The notes under the pieces were generated by a model that searched no databases, had not been told where the DNA came from, and saw only the letters and a list, made by a program, of their open reading frames with translations. Of a DNA stretch of 12,624 nucleotides, positions 1 to 5,967 are shown piece by piece (the stretch's first letter is position 1; every line of letters begins with the position of its first letter). Where the stretch lies: NCBI GenBank assembly GCA_020431745.1, contig JAGQHR010000033.1, forward strand, positions 1 through 12,624, in the 5' to 3' direction. The position numbers and the translations under genes were made by a program. Origin of the DNA: Candidatus Eiseniibacteriota bacterium. GTDB taxonomy: Bacteria > Eisenbacteria > RBG-16-71-46 > CAIMUX01.

Positions 1-846
1 TTCGAAGCGCGGGTCGCGCTCTGGACCGGAATAGGCGTGCATCTGCACGGCCCGCTCCACGCGGAGGCCCGTCTCCTCCTCGATCTCCCGCCGCAGCGCC
101 TGTTCCAACGTTTCTCCCGGTTCGACGAACCCGCCGGGTAGGGCCCATCCCAACGGCTCATGCCGGCGCCGCACCAGCAGGACGTGTCCGGGGACCAGCT
201 CGAGAATCCCGTCGACGGTCACGAGCGGGGTGCGCGGACGAAAACCATGGAGCGCAGGGAGGTGCGTGACGGCCTCGGCGAGGACCTCGTCGATGTGGAA
301 GACCGCAGTGAGGTCGAGTCCGGCCCGGGCCAGGCTCTCGCGTCCCCCGGCGGCGCGATCGACCAGACACCAGGCGCCGACGATCTCCGCTTCCAGGCTT
401 CGCACGGCATCCACTGCCTTGAGCAGAGAGCCGGCGCTCGTAACCACGTCATCGAGGATGATGACGCGGGCGCCGGCTTCGATCTGTCCTTCGACCTGCC
501 GGCCGGTGCCGTGGTCCTTGGCCGCGGACCGCACCAGATAACCCCGCAGCGGCCAGGTGCTCTCGTGGCTCAGCGCCACGGTCGCGCCGACGATCGGATC
601 CGCGCCCAGCGTCGGACCGCCGACGTGTGTGGCGCCCAGACGCTGCGCTTCGTGGGCGAGGAAACGCGCGGCCAAGAACGCTCCTGCCGGGTGGGTCGTG
701 GTCTTGCGAAGATCGAGGTAGTGATCGCTGACTGCGCCGGAGGAGAGCACGAAGCGGCCTCGTTCGAGCGAGATCGATCGGATCAGGGAGAGAAGTTGAC
801 CTCGCTCCGCGCTGGTCGGGGAAACCGGATGTTCATCTGTGGTCAT
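1..846 (-). CDS. pyrE: Orotate phosphoribosyltransferase fused to a Nudix hydrolase (C-terminus cut by window edge)
   Basis: The frame is open from an ATG at 846 to the left edge, giving 282 residues without a stop. Residues 15-205 form a complete orotate phosphoribosyltransferase, which joins orotate to PRPP to make OMP in cytosolic pyrimidine synthesis. Visible signatures are YLDLRKTT (43-50), GGPTLGADPI (76-85), the flexible loop KDHGTG (110-115) and the PRPP-binding loop VIILDDVVTSAGSLL (128-142). The chain continues without a break into a Nudix domain from about 207. Its Nudix box is perfect, from G239 through E245, R253-E254 and E257-E258 to G260. Such domains cleave nucleoside diphosphates linked to another moiety; the substrate here cannot be read. 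In the flexible loop the usual R-K pair appears to be R106-S107, so one phosphate-contacting lysine may be missing. No Shine-Dalgarno precedes the ATG; start choice rests on domain length. The gene lies 133 bp downstream of the lipoprotein gene on the same strand. Confidence 0.9.
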   Translation of the reverse strand, partial: MTTDEHPVSPTSAERGQLLSLIRSISLERGRFVLSSGAVSDHYLDLRKTTTHPAGAFLAARFLAHEAQRLGATHVGGPTLGADPIVGATVALSHESTWPLRGYLVRSAAKDHGTGRQVEGQIEAGARVIILDDVVTSAGSLLKAVDAVRSLEAEIVGAWCLVDRAAGGRESLARAGLDLTAVFHIDEVLAEAVTHLPALHGFRPRTPLVTVDGILELVPGHVLLVRRRHEPLGWALPGGFVEPGETLEQALRREIEEETGLRVERAVQMHAYSGPERDPRFE

Positions 847-868
847 GATGCCGGCAGTGTAGCACAAC

Positions 869-906
869 AAAAAAACGGCCGGGCCCCGCGGACCGCGGGA
901 CCCGGC
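869..906 (-). terminator. Hairpin plus T7 tract: terminator of the lipoprotein gene or pyrE attenuator
   Basis: Positions 878-906 form a near-perfect 14-bp inverted repeat (gccgggccccgcgg against ccgcgggacccggc, one mismatch). Read on the minus strand it is followed by CG and then seven T residues (875-869), the standard form of an intrinsic terminator. It lies 74 nt past the stop codon of the lipoprotein gene and ends only 22 nt before the pyrE ATG. The simplest reading is a terminator for the upstream gene. The very short distance to pyrE also fits a transcription attenuator like the one known in front of enterobacterial pyrE. Confidence 0.8.
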
Positions 907-910
907 AAGA

Positions 911-963
911 GTGGACGTCCGATGGGCAGGAGGCTGGGCGGGCTGGGTTCACCGGACGTCCGC
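911..963. repeat. Inverted repeat of a palindromic octamer in the pyrE upstream region
   Basis: The 8-bp palindrome GGACGTCC occurs twice, at 913-920 and 954-961. The copies face each other as ggacgtccg (913-921) and cggacgtcc (953-961), and pairing extends to 911/963 through one G-U pair. In the minus-strand transcript this would be a second hairpin, with a loop of about 31 nt, upstream of the terminator hairpin. The two copies could instead be paired protein-binding sites. Function is unknown. Confidence 0.5.
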
Positions 964-979
964 CATCCGAAAAGTCATC

Positions 980-1528
980 TCACTTTCCGCGGCCGTGCTC
1001 CACGGGCGTGTCACCGTCATTGTGGTTGCTGCCGGCGTCGTCCCCGCCTCCCGAACTGTCCCCGGCGGGATCCGGGCTGTGCTCGAGCCCGTCCTTGGGA
1101 GCCTGCGAAGACTGTGCGACCGTGGCCGATGAGAAACTGCTTTCGTTTCCCGTCTGGTCGACCGCGGTGACGCGAATCACGAACTTCTCCAAGGTCCCGG
1201 ACGCATCCACCCACGAACACCCGTGATCATGGAGCGGCTCGCCGGTGACGCGCGCCCAGGTGTCCGGTGCCGACGAATCGGCACCGTAGACATAGACGTG
1301 ATATCCGAGCAGATCGGGCTCGGAGTTTTCCTGCCATCCGGCACCGAAGCCGTGCGGCTGATTCTGGCGGGCGGAAACGCCCTCCGGAGCCAGCGGCGCG
1401 ATCTGGTCCACCGGATCCTGCTTTTCCGGGGCCGTAGTCGTCTTGTCCGAGCCGCACCCGGACGCCAGCAGGATGGCCAGCGCAAGTGCGGCACCTCCCA
1501 CGGTCTTCTGCAACGATGTGAGCTTCAT
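980..1528 (-). CDS. Putative lipoprotein with one fibronectin type III domain
   Basis: This is a 182-residue protein. Residues 1-24 are a lipoprotein signal peptide with a KLTSLQK positive end, a hydrophobic core and LLASGC, which places the lipidated cysteine at 25; the -3 residue is alanine, slightly off consensus. A short polar linker follows. Residues 44-140 look like a fibronectin III fold, with P-x-x-P-x-G-V near the start, a W at 65, ENSEPDLLGYHVYVYG (67-82) and VIRVTAVDQTGNES (117-130). The last 38 residues are a low-complexity Gly/Asp/Ser/His-rich tail ending in HGRGK, probably disordered. No catalytic motif is visible. It is probably anchored to a membrane facing the periplasm or cell surface; its partner is unknown. 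The ATG is preceded by a strong Shine-Dalgarno, AGGGAGGGG, about 7 nt upstream. A terminator-like hairpin follows the stop. Confidence 0.85.
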   Translation of the reverse strand: MKLTSLQKTVGGAALALAILLASGCGSDKTTTAPEKQDPVDQIAPLAPEGVSARQNQPHGFGAGWQENSEPDLLGYHVYVYGADSSAPDTWARVTGEPLHDHGCSWVDASGTLEKFVIRVTAVDQTGNESSFSSATVAQSSQAPKDGLEHSPDPAGDSSGGGDDAGSNHNDGDTPVEHGRGK

Positions 1529-1536
1529 GGCTTCAC

Positions 1537-1545
1537 CCCTCCCTC
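1537..1545 (-). promoter_or_regulatory. Shine-Dalgarno of the FN3 lipoprotein gene
   Basis: On the minus strand AGGGAGGGG lies 7-8 nt upstream of the ATG at 1528, a near-ideal position. It fixes the start codon and shows that this genome uses Shine-Dalgarno sites. Confidence 0.7.
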
Positions 1546-1624
1546 AGCCGATTGAGAATTGCCTGTGCGAGAGGAGGGCCACAAATCGCGTACCGACCGA
1601 CCGAGGTTCGTGTGGCGAGATGCC

Positions 1625-1653
1625 CGGATAGGCGCTAAGTAGCCAAACGACAA
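1625..1653 (-). promoter_or_regulatory. Possible promoter of the FN3 lipoprotein gene
   Basis: On the minus strand TTGTCG (1653-1648) and TATCCG (1630-1625) are separated by 17 nt. Both match the sigma-70 consensus only in part. This would give a leader of about 90 nt. It is a weak call. The rest of the 281-bp gap between the lipoprotein and channel genes (1529-1809) holds only the hairpin at 1762-1809 and a short CCGA tandem near 1600. I see no small gene and no riboswitch I recognise. Confidence 0.25.
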
Positions 1654-1761
1654 GTGCCTTGCGGATCGATTCTGCCGGGCCGGTCGCAGGCGTCGGCCCA
1701 TTGCGGGGACGCGGTCCGGGCACCCTGCACGATCCGGCCGTGGCAGGTTGCATTCGGCCAC

Positions 1762-1809
1762 CCCCCGGTCCCGGGGCGGGATCTCGTCCCAGGACCCGCC
1801 CGCCGGGGG
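1762..1809 (-). terminator. GC-rich nested hairpin after the MscS-like gene
   Basis: An outer pair cccccgg (1762-1768) / ccggggg (1803-1809) encloses an inner pair gggcggg (1774-1780) / cccgccc (1795-1801). The structure begins immediately past the stop codon of the channel gene. No T tract follows on the minus strand, so it is not a classical intrinsic terminator. It could stabilise the mRNA 3' end or assist termination. Confidence 0.4.
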
Positions 1810-3708
1810 TCAGGTGCGGGGGGGACCGCTCGTTTCGTGGAGCGTCCGGGCGATTCGTTCGCCGCTCTCCCGGCCTTCCCGTAGCGCCGCCTGCACGGCC
1901 TCCGGAGACACGGGATAGTCGGGCTCGGGCTCGACCGGAGTCGCGCGCTGCAGGTGGAGCGTCTGCGTCGGAAACGCGAACTCGACGCCGAGTCGTTGCG
2001 CCAGGCGGAGGATGTCGAGGAACAGCCGGTGCCGTTCCTGCAGCTCGACGGTCCAGTCGGGAGCCTCGTGGAACACGTACAGAAGGATGTCGAGCGAAGA
2101 CGCGCCGAACTCGTTGACGTAGACGTGGAAGTAGTCCTTGCGGGTGTAAGGATGCCGGCGGATGAGCTCGCGGATTCCTTCGCAAAAAGCTTCGATCGTC
2201 TCCGGTTCCGTGCCGTAGGTCACGGAGAGCTTGGTGCTCCATCGGCGGTAGCGGCGCGCCCCCATGTTGTCGACCGTCGACGCGATGAGCTGCGCGTTGG
2301 GCAGGGTGACCATCGAGTCGTAGAAGGTGCGGATCCGCGTGGTGCGAAACCCGACCTCGACGACCGTGCCCTCGTGTCCGCCGATCTTGATCCAGTCCCC
2401 GATCTGGAACGGCCGGTCCACCAGCACGGTGACCGAGCCGAAGAGGTTCTTCACCGTGTCCTGGGCGGCGAGCGCGAACGCCAATCCCCCGAGTCCGAGG
2501 CCGGCGACGAGCCCCGTGACGTTGAGCGAGAGCGAGTCCGCGACGAAGACGATTCCCACCAGGAACACGAAGACCTTGGCGGCGCGCCGCAGCAGCGGCA
2601 CGAGCACGTCGTCGAGCTTGGAGGCGGTGCGGTCGGCGCGCTTCTCCAGGAACGCCGAGGCGATGTCGATGAGCCGGAAGGCCGCCCAGATCGAGGTCGC
2701 GGCGAGGACGACGTGGATCGCCACCTGCAACACCGCGAGCGGGGCGGGGGGCAGATCGAGCAGGCGGAGCCCGAGCTTCCAGACGAGCGCCATGCCCAGC
2801 AGGCCGAGCGGTCGGAGGGCCGTCTGGAGCTCGGCGTTGGCGATCATGACCCCGCGGCGGGACATCCCGCTCTGGAGACCGCGCAGCACCACGAGCACGA
2901 GCACGCGATCGAGGATGATCCCCAGGAGCACGAGCACGAAGAGGGCGAGCCACTGCCAGTCTTCCAGCAGGAAGTGGGTCACGCGCAGTGACGCGGGCAT
3001 CGCCTCGCGCAGGCGAAGACCCGGCGCCAGCTCCACCGGAGCCCCGGTCACACCTTCGACGCGTTCGACGTCGCGGAGCGCAAGGACCAGGGACGGGATG
3101 TCCGCCACCGTTTGCTTCGTGAACTGCCAGTCTCCGGACGGAGTCCGGGCGATGACTACACTTCCTTGAATCTGGTCGGTGAAGACGTAGGGCGACCCGT
3201 GCGGATCGTCGGAGATCTCCTCGATCTCCACGTAGCGGGTGCGGTCGATGATCTGCTTGAGCTGGACGGCGTATTCTCTTCCTTTGACCGCTCTTACCGA
3301 CTTGGGGATTTCGGAGAGATCGAGGCACGCGACGGCATCGTCCAGACGCGACTGCTCGCCGCGGGCCGCGTCGTTGACCGACTTGAGGAAGGTGAGCATC
3401 GTCGCGCGTGCCGAGAGCCTCGCTTCGGGCACGGACTTCCGTTCCGTCGCGGAAGCGCCGGCTGAAGAGTCCGCCGCCGCGCTGGGGGCGTCGGCCCGGG
3501 TCTTGGTGGCCGGGATCGGGAGCTGTGCCTGGGCGGCGCTGCAGAAGAGTCCGAACGAGCCCCGGGGTCCGGGAACGGACGGCCGACCGGGGGCTTCCAG
3601 GAGAAGAGCGACGAAGAGCGCGCACAGCCCGAGGCGACCCCAAGTGATTGCGCGACCACGGCCTCGGGGCCCGGAGATCGGTGGACGCTGGCTCTGCTGG
3701 TCGGACAT
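1810..3708 (-). CDS. MscS-family mechanosensitive ion channel with a periplasmic N-terminal domain
   Basis: With the ATG at 3708 the protein has 632 residues. The first 62 resemble a signal peptide (positive stretch, then GLCALFVALLLEA, with CSAAQAQ near 56-62). Residues 100-215 form a soluble domain, probably periplasmic, typical of large MscS relatives. About five hydrophobic helices follow, near 252-278, 296-318, 325-349, 376-395 and 397-416. The last is the pore helix, with the Gly/Ala pattern GLVAGLGLGGLAFALAAQD (399-417). The beta domain follows, with LVDRPFQIGDWIKIGGHEG (429-447) and the VGFRTTRIRT...LPN signature (452-471), then an alpha/beta C-terminal domain. It would open under membrane tension to release solutes during osmotic downshock. 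E. coli MscS has 286 residues, so this is an extended form. The start at 3708 is preferred because it begins the signal peptide and follows AGAGGG; the upstream extension to 4014 lies opposite accA. Confidence 0.88.
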   Translation of the reverse strand: MSDQQSQRPPISGPRGRGRAITWGRLGLCALFVALLLEAPGRPSVPGPRGSFGLFCSAAQAQLPIPATKTRADAPSAAADSSAGASATERKSVPEARLSARATMLTFLKSVNDAARGEQSRLDDAVACLDLSEIPKSVRAVKGREYAVQLKQIIDRTRYVEIEEISDDPHGSPYVFTDQIQGSVVIARTPSGDWQFTKQTVADIPSLVLALRDVERVEGVTGAPVELAPGLRLREAMPASLRVTHFLLEDWQWLALFVLVLLGIILDRVLVLVVLRGLQSGMSRRGVMIANAELQTALRPLGLLGMALVWKLGLRLLDLPPAPLAVLQVAIHVVLAATSIWAAFRLIDIASAFLEKRADRTASKLDDVLVPLLRRAAKVFVFLVGIVFVADSLSLNVTGLVAGLGLGGLAFALAAQDTVKNLFGSVTVLVDRPFQIGDWIKIGGHEGTVVEVGFRTTRIRTFYDSMVTLPNAQLIASTVDNMGARRYRRWSTKLSVTYGTEPETIEAFCEGIRELIRRHPYTRKDYFHVYVNEFGASSLDILLYVFHEAPDWTVELQERHRLFLDILRLAQRLGVEFAFPTQTLHLQRATPVEPEPDYPVSPEAVQAALREGRESGERIARTLHETSGPPRT

Positions 3709-3715
3709 GGATCCC

Positions 3716-3744
3716 TCTATACCGGATCTCTCCAGATAGGTAAA
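3716..3744 (-). promoter_or_regulatory. Possible promoter of the MscS-like gene, very close to the ATG
   Basis: On the minus strand TTTACC (3744-3739) and TATAGA (3721-3716) are 17 nt apart, each matching four of six consensus bases. The -10 box ends only 7 nt before the ATG at 3708, so transcription would begin at or next to the start codon. Either the mRNA is leaderless, the true start is further downstream, or this is a chance match. Confidence 0.35.
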
Positions 3745-3770
3745 GCGAGGGTAGGGCCCGGGCGGCCGCG

Positions 3771-3799
3771 TTGACCCCTGAACGGGCATGGGGTACTTT
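3771..3799 (+). promoter_or_regulatory. Sigma-70-like promoter of accA
   Basis: TTGACC (3771-3776) and TACTTT (3794-3799) are separated by exactly 17 nt. Transcription would begin near 3806 and leave a leader of about 63 nt before the accA ATG at 3869. The promoter decides the accA start: the earlier in-frame ATG at 3788 lies between the -35 and -10 boxes and so would not be in the transcript. Confidence 0.6.
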
Positions 3800-3868
3800 G
3801 ACCCGCGTCCCTGGCTCCGAGACTTCGAGGACCGACCATCGGGGCACGATCGACCTACGTGGGGGAGC

Positions 3869-4831
3869 ATGGATACTGCCTGGCTGGAGTTCGAACGTCC
3901 CTTGGTGGAGCTCGAGCGCAAGATCGAGGATCTGCGCGCCTTTGCGGACAAAGAGAACCTCGAGTTCAGCGAGGAGCTGCACAAGCTCGAGTCCAAGGCG
4001 GATCGGCTCCGCAACGAGATCTATTCCGGCCTCACGCCCTGGCAGCGGGTCCAGCTCGCGCGCCATCCCCGGCGTCCCTACTTCCTGGACTACGTGGGGA
4101 TGCTCTTCGACGACTTCCTCGAGCTGCACGGGGACCGCAGCTTCCGCGATGACGCGGCGATCGTGAGCGGGCTCGCCCGATTCGAGGGGCGTCCGGTCGT
4201 CGTGATGGGACATCAGAAGGGGCGGAACACCAAAGAGAATCTGAAGCGGAACTTCGGCATGCCCCACCCCGAGGGGTATCGCAAGGCCCTCCGGCTGATG
4301 CGCATGGCGGAGAAGTTCGGAGCGCCGGTGTTGGCCTTCGTCGATACTCCGGGCGCCTATCCCGGTGTCGGCGCCGAAGAGCGGGGGCAGTCCGAGGCCA
4401 TCGCCCGCAACCTGCTCGAGATGGCACGCCTGCGCACGCCCATCCTGGTCCTGATCGTCGGTGAGGGCGGATCCGGGGGAGCGCTCGCGATCGCGATCGG
4501 GGACCGCGTCCTGATGTTGGAAAACTCGGTGTACTCCGTGATCTCTCCGGAGGGATGCGCCGCCATCCTCTGGAAGGATCGGGCGATGGCGGCGGATGCG
4601 GCCACCGCGCTCAAGATCGGCGCCCAGGACCTCTACGCACTGGGAGTCGTCGACCGGGTCGTCCCCGAGCCGATGGGGGGAGCCCACCGCGATCCGAAGC
4701 GGATGGCCGAGACCCTGCGAGCCGAGATCCGCGAGCACCTCGCCGTTCTCGGTCGCTTTCCCATCGACGAGCTGCTTCAGGAGCGCCTCGAGAAGTACCT
4801 CAAGATGGGACGGTACGAGACGGTCGGATGA
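3869..4831 (+). CDS. accA: Acetyl-CoA carboxylase carboxyltransferase subunit alpha
   Basis: AccA forms the carboxyltransferase with AccD. It moves the carboxyl group from carboxybiotin on the carrier protein to acetyl-CoA, giving malonyl-CoA for fatty acid synthesis in the cytosol. From the ATG at 3869 the protein has 320 residues, matching the usual length of about 319. It opens with the typical LEFERPLVELERKIEDL (6-22) and an N-terminal coiled helix. The crotonase-type core contains GHQKGRNTKEN (114-124), NFGMPHPEGYRKALRLM (128-144), the oxyanion-type segment DTPGAYPG (159-166), EERGQSEAIA (170-179) and GEGGSGGALA (198-207), then ISPEGCAAILWKD (225-237). All conserved regions look intact. 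A G-rich GGGGGAG lies almost against the ATG, a close ribosome site. No accD, accB or accC is in the window. The stop overlaps the next gene by ATGA, so the two are probably translationally coupled. Confidence 0.96.
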   Translation: MDTAWLEFERPLVELERKIEDLRAFADKENLEFSEELHKLESKADRLRNEIYSGLTPWQRVQLARHPRRPYFLDYVGMLFDDFLELHGDRSFRDDAAIVSGLARFEGRPVVVMGHQKGRNTKENLKRNFGMPHPEGYRKALRLMRMAEKFGAPVLAFVDTPGAYPGVGAEERGQSEAIARNLLEMARLRTPILVLIVGEGGSGGALAIAIGDRVLMLENSVYSVISPEGCAAILWKDRAMAADAATALKIGAQDLYALGVVDRVVPEPMGGAHRDPKRMAETLRAEIREHLAVLGRFPIDELLQERLEKYLKMGRYETVG

Positions 4832-5865
4832 TCGGACGGCGCCCGCGTTCCCGACCTCCCGAGATCCTGCGTGACCGCTCCGCCCTGATCTGGCGGGCGG
4901 CGGTCCTCCTCTTGGTCGTCGTGTATTTCATCCACATCGACAACGCGATGAAGGTGCGGCCCGACCACGCCTTCCTCTCGCTCCTCGTGGTCGCGCTCGT
5001 CCTGGGCAACGCGCGGCGGTTCCTCCTCGATTGGTCGCCGTTCATCCTGCTCTGGGTGGCGTACGACTTCATGCGGGGCGTGGTCGACGACCTGGCGGGA
5101 AAGATCCACGTGCTCGAGCCGTACCTGCTGGAGGAGCGGCTCTTCTCGCGTTTTTTCGGAGGGCGCATCCCCAATTTCTGGTGGGTCGCGCAGCAGCACG
5201 CGCATCGAGACGCCGGATGGAAGCACTTCCTGGACAACATGTGCTCGGGGTTCTACGCGATGCACATGGCGGCGCCGATCGTCCTCGCCTGGATCTTTTG
5301 GAACACCCTGCGCGATCGCGCGATGTTCTACCGGTTCGTCCTGGCGTTCTCGCTGGTGACCTGGATCTCGTTCTTCACCTACTTCCTCTATCCGTCGGCG
5401 CCTCCTTGGTACGTCCTCGACTTCGGGTTCATCCAACCCGAGCCTCTCTTCAAGGGATCGGGCGCCGGCAATCTGGTGGCGGCTGACCAGTGGATCGGAT
5501 TCCCGCTGTTCGAGTCGGTCTACAAGCACATGAATCCGAACAAATTCGCGGCGATCCCGTCGCTCCACTCCGCGTTTCCTTTAGTGGTCTTCATCTTCGC
5601 GTGCAAGCGTTTCGGGTGGCGCGCCCTGCCGTTGGCGGTCTACCCGCTCGGGGTCTGGTTCTCGGCCGTCTATCTCAATCATCACTACCTGATCGACATC
5701 ATCCTGGCCTGGATCTACGTCTTCGCCTGCACCGTGGTCTCCGAACGCTTCCTCTTCCCGGCGATCTTTCTGCGTGGACCGGGACGTCGGATTCTGGCGA
5801 TGGGGGAACCGCCGGCGGGTCAGGCGGGGAAACCGGCGAGCGGGACCGCTCCGGCCTTGTCGTAG
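4828..5865 (+). CDS. Membrane PAP2-superfamily lipid phosphotransferase/phosphatase, Aur1-like
   Basis: The protein has 345 residues starting at the ATG at 4828, which overlaps the accA stop (ATGA). About six hydrophobic helices are visible, near 20-36, 47-60, 69-83, 146-159, 168-188, 249-259 and 265-305, after a short basic N-terminus. The PAP2 active-site pattern is present: PSLHSAF (244-250) with His247, and HHYLID (285-290) giving the H-x3-D arrangement of His286 and Asp290. YPSAPPW (188-194) resembles the motif of the inositol-phosphoceramide synthase (Aur1/PAP2_3) branch. Known members either remove phosphate from lipid phosphates or transfer a phospho-headgroup between lipids. The substrate cannot be read here. 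The overlap with accA suggests a role in membrane lipid synthesis. The longer in-frame extension back to 4555 lies inside accA and is rejected. Confidence 0.85.
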   Translation: MIGRRPRSRPPEILRDRSALIWRAAVLLLVVVYFIHIDNAMKVRPDHAFLSLLVVALVLGNARRFLLDWSPFILLWVAYDFMRGVVDDLAGKIHVLEPYLLEERLFSRFFGGRIPNFWWVAQQHAHRDAGWKHFLDNMCSGFYAMHMAAPIVLAWIFWNTLRDRAMFYRFVLAFSLVTWISFFTYFLYPSAPPWYVLDFGFIQPEPLFKGSGAGNLVAADQWIGFPLFESVYKHMNPNKFAAIPSLHSAFPLVVFIFACKRFGWRALPLAVYPLGVWFSAVYLNHHYLIDIILAWIYVFACTVVSERFLFPAIFLRGPGRRILAMGEPPAGQAGKPASGTAPALS

Positions 5866-5939
5866 CGAATCCGCGGCCACTCTGCCTGGCGGGTTCGTCC
5901 TTCCGAGACGGTATTCGGGGCGGCCCGGAAGCGGTGCGG

Positions 5940-5963
5940 CCGTCGGAGTCGAAACTCCGGCGG
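5940..5963. terminator. Hairpin between convergent genes
   Basis: A 10-bp stem (ccgtcggagt / actccggcgg, one G-U pair) encloses a CGAA tetraloop. It lies in the 102-bp gap between the converging PAP2 and ABC-exporter genes and could serve both strands. No T tract follows on either strand, so it is at best a non-canonical terminator or an mRNA 3'-end stabiliser. The stem itself is clear. Confidence 0.5.
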
Positions 5964-5967
5964 AGAA

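Noticed and set aside
160..1170. A 336-codon open frame on the plus strand
   Set aside because: It lies antisense to the PyrE-Nudix gene and crosses the terminator hairpin. The opposite strand has recognisable domains and this one has none.
1529..1680. Possible cyclic-di-GMP or other riboswitch before the lipoprotein gene
   Set aside because: I looked for conserved riboswitch cores in the leader and found none that match.
3788..3868. Upstream ATG adding 27 residues to AccA
   Set aside because: That ATG lies between the -35 and -10 boxes of the probable accA promoter, the extension does not resemble AccA, and the start at 3869 gives the usual family length.
3709..4014. 102-residue N-terminal extension of the MscS-like protein
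   Set aside because: It would cross the accA promoter and the accA coding region and bury the signal peptide; composition is Ser/Arg-rich shadow sequence.
1544..4738. A 1064-codon open frame on the minus strand
   Set aside because: It runs opposite accA and out of frame with the MscS-like gene. Its translation is rich in Arg, Pro, His and Gly without any domain; it is a by-product of high GC.
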